Origin: Alphaproteobacteria bacterium
GTDB lineage: Bacteria > Pseudomonadota > Alphaproteobacteria > 16-39-46
DNA length: 8,453 bases
NCBI GenBank assembly: GCA_947497675.1
Contig: CANMHY010000023.1
Coordinates: 1 to 8,453 of the forward strand
Direction of reading: 5' to 3'
The notes under the pieces: generated by a model
The model's database searches: none
The model's input: the letters and a program-made list of their open reading frames with translations, nothing else
Told to the model about the DNA's origin: nothing
Shown: one piece after another, positions 5,822 to 8,453 of the stretch
Layout: each line of letters begins with the position of its first letter
Position numbering within the stretch: the first letter of the stretch is position 1
Position numbers and translations under genes: made by a program

Positions 5822-7877
5822 AAGGTGAAGAATACTCTTTTTTCTTTCTTTTTACAGGGGCTGGAACATCTGCATCAACTTCCGCAGGCCCCGCAGCAGC
5901 AGCCCTTAGCTTTTGCTCACGTTTTTTCTTCTTCTCCAAATGCCGCAAACGTTTTTCTTCCCTCTCTTGAGCTGCTGATTTTTGTGATTGAGCTGCTGAA
6001 ACTTTGGAGAGTGGCGCAGGTGGATTTTCCGATGTTACTGTCAAACTTAAGACAGGCTTTATGGATTCAGCTTCTCTCTGAGAAACAACATCGGACTTCT
6101 CTTCTAACTTCTTAACAAGAAGCTTCAGGTTCTGTATTAATCTTGAGGGAAACGTCGCACTTCTTTTATTTTCCAACTGAGTCATCAAATCTGTCTTTGC
6201 TTCTTCAGACATGGGACTGTGTTTCTTTTCTTGCTGAAAGGAATCCGGAAAAGATTCAGAGGGTTGAATTAAAAAAGGAAAATTAGAAGGGACACTTACT
6301 TTCCGTTTTTCAGGAATCACTTCGAGATCTTTAGGTTCAGGAGTCGGCTCGGCATGCTCAGCTTTACTCAAAGAACTTAACTCTCCGACAGCTCTCCTAG
6401 AAGTCTCTAAGAGCTCTTCTGGATTTCCTCTTAAATTTTCAAGAATCGCTTTCAAATAAGGCTGGTGTGTTCTTATCGTTTCTCCATCTCCAAATTTAAG
6501 ATCTCCTGCAGCATTAAAACGATCAAGAGCCCCCTGAATATCGCCAACGATCATAAAAGATAAAATATAATCAATAATCGTGGGATACAAAAATTCATTT
6601 CTTTGCATCTGGTCATAATATTCTCGATATACTTTTTTTAAAGAAACTTCAGAAAGCTCCCGTGCTACATCTTTACCTTCTTGAGCAGGCTGGACATCAA
6701 AGCTCTCATGGATCAACCTTTCTAAACTCTTAATATGAGAAACAGCTGGAGAAAAATTTTCATTTTTTAAAGATTTTTTAATTTTGTACCATCCACTCAG
6801 AACATTAATATGGAGTCTTGAATTTTCAGAAAAATACCCCTTATGAAGAAGAAGCGCGGGGTCTTGTTGTCTTTGAGGCTCCTCTGAAACTCTTTTCATA
6901 ATTTCTTGTAAAAAATCTAAACCTGGTGAATCTGAAGGAAGCAGGTCAAGAATTTTTCTCGAAAAATCTAAATAGTTACTATCCTCTGTAAAACAAAATA
7001 AACCTGCGTACTGAAGAACGAGCTTTCTCCTAATATTATTTTTATAATCGCTCTTTTCTGTTCTATCTTGTGAAGAATCACTGAGATGAGTCGTCGAATC
7101 AAGAAGCTCTATTTGTCGGTTTAGATTTAAAATATCTTCTTTTATATATTTAATTTTTGAGTCAGTTCTGAGGCTTACATGTTGTAACCGTTCAGAATTC
7201 TGAGCAAATTTTTGTGAAAGAGCGATAAAATTTTCTCTTAGTTTTAGTTGAAGAGATTTATCTGGAGCAATATGGGGCATGAAATTATGACAAAAATAGT
7301 AAGAAAGAGATCTTTGAGCCTCTTGATGATACTTTAATTTATCCGCATCATCCGAACTGAGTTCAGCTATTTTTAGACAAAGATCATGGCGAAACTCACA
7401 GAAGTAGAATAAAAAATTATAAACCGTACCAACGACAAGAGGAACAACAGGCCCCCTATATGCAGCATCTGCCCTTATATTTCCGAGAAATTGATCTTGC
7501 CCCATCGGAAATTTAGGGAGATCTTTGGGATTTAAGATTCCCGAGATCTGATCTTCCCACGCTTCAAAGATGTCTCTATTCATAAATGGAACAATTACCG
7601 GGCCAAGTGTTATAACGAGAGGAAGGGTAAGATCTTCCTGAAGCTTAGAAATAGCACTCGAACGTATTTTACATTTTTGAATAAATTCCTCTGTCTTTGA
7701 AATCCACGCGCGCATTGCCTCTATATTCGACAATTTAAGACACGACGGGGATGCGAGAGAAGGTGCAGCAACGGCAACACGCGGGGCAGGACGACCTTCT
7801 TCCATTGAAAACACCGTTTGTGTCGTCAAACACAAAAGAAGCGCAATACTGGATACCTTTGAATAAAATCGACGCAT
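5796..7877 (-). CDS. Exported helical-repeat protein of unknown function, lacking its C-terminal domain by frameshift
   Basis: I do not recognise this 693-residue protein as a named family. The ATG at 7875-7877 is chosen because AAAGGG lies 5 bases upstream and a Sec signal peptide follows directly: MRRFYSK, the hydrophobic core SSIALLLCL, and possible cleavage after VFS at 24. An upstream in-frame ATG (7923-7925) has no ribosome binding site. Residues 50-500 look largely alpha-helical. The part at about 417-500 (YYDQMQRN, GDIQGALDRF, RGNPEELLETSR) resembles TPR-like helix pairs, but no clear repeat consensus is seen. Residues 505-635 are Pro/Ser/Glu-rich and look disordered. Residues 636-680 are a Lys/Glu/Arg-rich segment with AAAAGP, ending KRKKK. 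The frame then reads SSPFEIEKIRT and stops. The domain expected to follow is in the next frame (5453-5821), so the intact product would be about 807 residues. It is the tandem neighbour of a paralog. It may be a recent pseudogene, a slippage-expressed gene, or a sequencing error. Confidence 0.75.
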   Translation of the reverse strand: MRRFYSKVSSIALLLCLTTQTVFSMEEGRPAPRVAVAAPSLASPSCLKLSNIEAMRAWISKTEEFIQKCKIRSSAISKLQEDLTLPLVITLGPVIVPFMNRDIFEAWEDQISGILNPKDLPKFPMGQDQFLGNIRADAAYRGPVVPLVVGTVYNFLFYFCEFRHDLCLKIAELSSDDADKLKYHQEAQRSLSYYFCHNFMPHIAPDKSLQLKLRENFIALSQKFAQNSERLQHVSLRTDSKIKYIKEDILNLNRQIELLDSTTHLSDSSQDRTEKSDYKNNIRRKLVLQYAGLFCFTEDSNYLDFSRKILDLLPSDSPGLDFLQEIMKRVSEEPQRQQDPALLLHKGYFSENSRLHINVLSGWYKIKKSLKNENFSPAVSHIKSLERLIHESFDVQPAQEGKDVARELSEVSLKKVYREYYDQMQRNEFLYPTIIDYILSFMIVGDIQGALDRFNAAGDLKFGDGETIRTHQPYLKAILENLRGNPEELLETSRRAVGELSSLSKAEHAEPTPEPKDLEVIPEKRKVSVPSNFPFLIQPSESFPDSFQQEKKHSPMSEEAKTDLMTQLENKRSATFPSRLIQNLKLLVKKLEEKSDVVSQREAESIKPVLSLTVTSENPPAPLSKVSAAQSQKSAAQEREEKRLRHLEKKKKREQKLRAAAAGPAEVDADVPAPVKRKKKEYSSPFEIEKIRT
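5807..5812 (-). other. A6 homopolymer at the frameshift junction
   Basis: On the minus strand six consecutive A follow GAAATTG. In the current length the long frame continues to TAA at 5796-5798. With five A (or eight) the frame runs straight on into the downstream domain. Runs of this kind are hot spots for indel mutation, for sequencing error and for RNA polymerase slippage. Confidence 0.7.
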
Positions 7878-7882
7878 AATAA

Positions 7883-7887
7883 CCCTT
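7883..7887 (-). promoter_or_regulatory. Ribosome binding site of the exported protein gene (decides its start)
   Basis: AAGGG, preceded by more A, lies 5 bases before the ATG at 7875-7877. It selects this start over the in-frame ATG 16 codons upstream. It also leaves the signal peptide with a normal short basic N-terminus. Confidence 0.65.
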
Positions 7888-7947
7888 TTTAAAAAAATAA
7901 AACTAAAAAACTTCGCATAAAACATCTTTCGCCGAGAGAGGCACTCT

Positions 7948-7977
7948 TATCTCAAAAACACCAGATAATTTGAGATA
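7948..7977. repeat. 9-bp inverted repeat between the two paralogous genes
   Basis: TATCTCAAA (7948-7956) and TTTGAGATA (7969-7977) are exact reverse complements across a 12-base loop. The hairpin begins 8 bases after the stop codon of the upstream paralog. No T run follows on the minus strand, so it is not a typical terminator. It may stabilise the upstream mRNA end or be an operator for the downstream gene. I see no convincing -35/-10 pair in this 108-base gap, so the two genes may be co-transcribed. Confidence 0.4.
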
Positions 7978-7985
7978 TTTTAGAT

Positions 7986-8453
7986 TCAATCCTCTTCTTT
8001 TTTTGAGCCTCCTAGAGCATGATTAATTTCTTCATAAACAACACGTTTAAAGGCTTGAATCTTTCGGCGTGCTTCAAGAATTTGTGAACGGAGATAAAAA
8101 GGCACTTGATCACGCCATGTTCCAAAAACAAAAGACCCTCCTTGAAGTTCAAACCCCTCAAAATTAAAGTTAATAACCAGAGCCGTTCCATCTGGAAGCT
8201 CAATCACCTCAAATTTAGGAAGAGCTGCTTTAATATGAGAACCATTATTTTGACTTATTTTACACCCAAACCCTGCATAGTAAGCTTCGAGATCTTTGCG
8301 TGTAAAATTCCAAGAATTATTTTCGATTTCATTCTCAACTCTTTTTTGAAGCGTTGTAATTTCTAAACCAATTTCCCCATCAAAAGGAACAAATTCAAGG
8401 GTATCTTCGGCTGCAGCAGCAGCGGGTTTAACACGTTGAGCATCTTCCTTTTG
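7986..8453 (-). CDS. Paralog of the exported protein: C-terminal part with HicA-like domain (runs off the window)
   Basis: The frame is open from the right edge to a TGA at 7986-7988, giving the last 155 residues of a longer protein. No start is needed within the window. The only internal start candidate is a GTG in the middle of the domain. It begins with an Ala-rich linker (KPAAAAAEDTLEF), followed by the same domain as the frame at 5453-5821. Shared positions include NSWNFTRKDLEAYY, FGC, NNGSH, DG, LQGGS, W-D, and VPFYLRSQILEARRKI near the end. The GSH motif and its spacing suggest a HicA-like fold, with extra helices after it. Here the linker and domain are in one frame, which shows what the broken neighbour should look like. 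Function, and whether this protein also has a signal peptide, cannot be told from the window. Confidence 0.8.
   Translation of the reverse strand, partial: QKEDAQRVKPAAAAAEDTLEFVPFDGEIGLEITTLQKRVENEIENNSWNFTRKDLEAYYAGFGCKISQNNGSHIKAALPKFEVIELPDGTALVINFNFEGFELQGGSFVFGTWRDQVPFYLRSQILEARRKIQAFKRVVYEEINHALGGSKKEED

Noticed and set aside
7878..7925. An upstream ATG that would add 16 residues to the exported protein
   Set aside because: It has no Shine-Dalgarno sequence, and the extension would put extra hydrophobic residues ahead of a well-formed signal peptide. The internal ATG has AAGGG at the proper spacing.
7986..8207. Reading the right-edge gene as a small 73-residue protein from an internal GTG
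   Set aside because: The frame stays open to the window edge, and the residues upstream align with the same domain in the neighbouring gene. The GTG is an internal valine codon of a longer protein.

Overview
The window reads as chromosomal DNA of an AT-rich alphaproteobacterium. The evidence is a zinc-tailed SecA, a YcbB-type L,D-transpeptidase that points to a Gram-negative envelope, a cysteine-free ribosomal protein L33, homopolymer-rich intergenic DNA, and a family of long exported proteins of unknown role. An intracellular or host-associated lineage such as Holosporales would fit, but that placement is inference. Every gene supported here lies on the minus strand, so gene order runs from the right edge of the window to the left.

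Right part (5453-8453): two neighbouring genes share a C-terminal domain. The first is cut by the window edge and only its last 155 codons are seen. The second codes for a 693-residue exported protein and stops just as an overlapping ORF in the next frame begins. That ORF carries the same C-terminal domain as the neighbour. The two proteins align without gaps across the break if one A is removed from a run of six A. The domain resembles the small HicA toxin fold, including a Gly-Ser-His motif. This tandem, partly broken or slippage-dependent family is the most unusual content of the window.

Middle (4699-5452): a terminator-like hairpin, a tRNA-Val(UAC) gene with an encoded CCA end, and rpmG (ribosomal protein L33). 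A 280-base intergenic stretch follows, with several hairpins, a good sigma-70-type promoter and a long structured leader for the next gene.

Left part (1-4698): a periplasmic L,D-transpeptidase (TTG start with a strong ribosome binding site), then secA, the motor of Sec export, then the first 47 codons of uvrB (nucleotide excision repair). uvrB starts inside the last codons of secA, so the two are probably translationally coupled. SecA would export both the transpeptidase and the signal-peptide-bearing unknown protein. Beyond that, the genes are ordinary housekeeping neighbours rather than one pathway.
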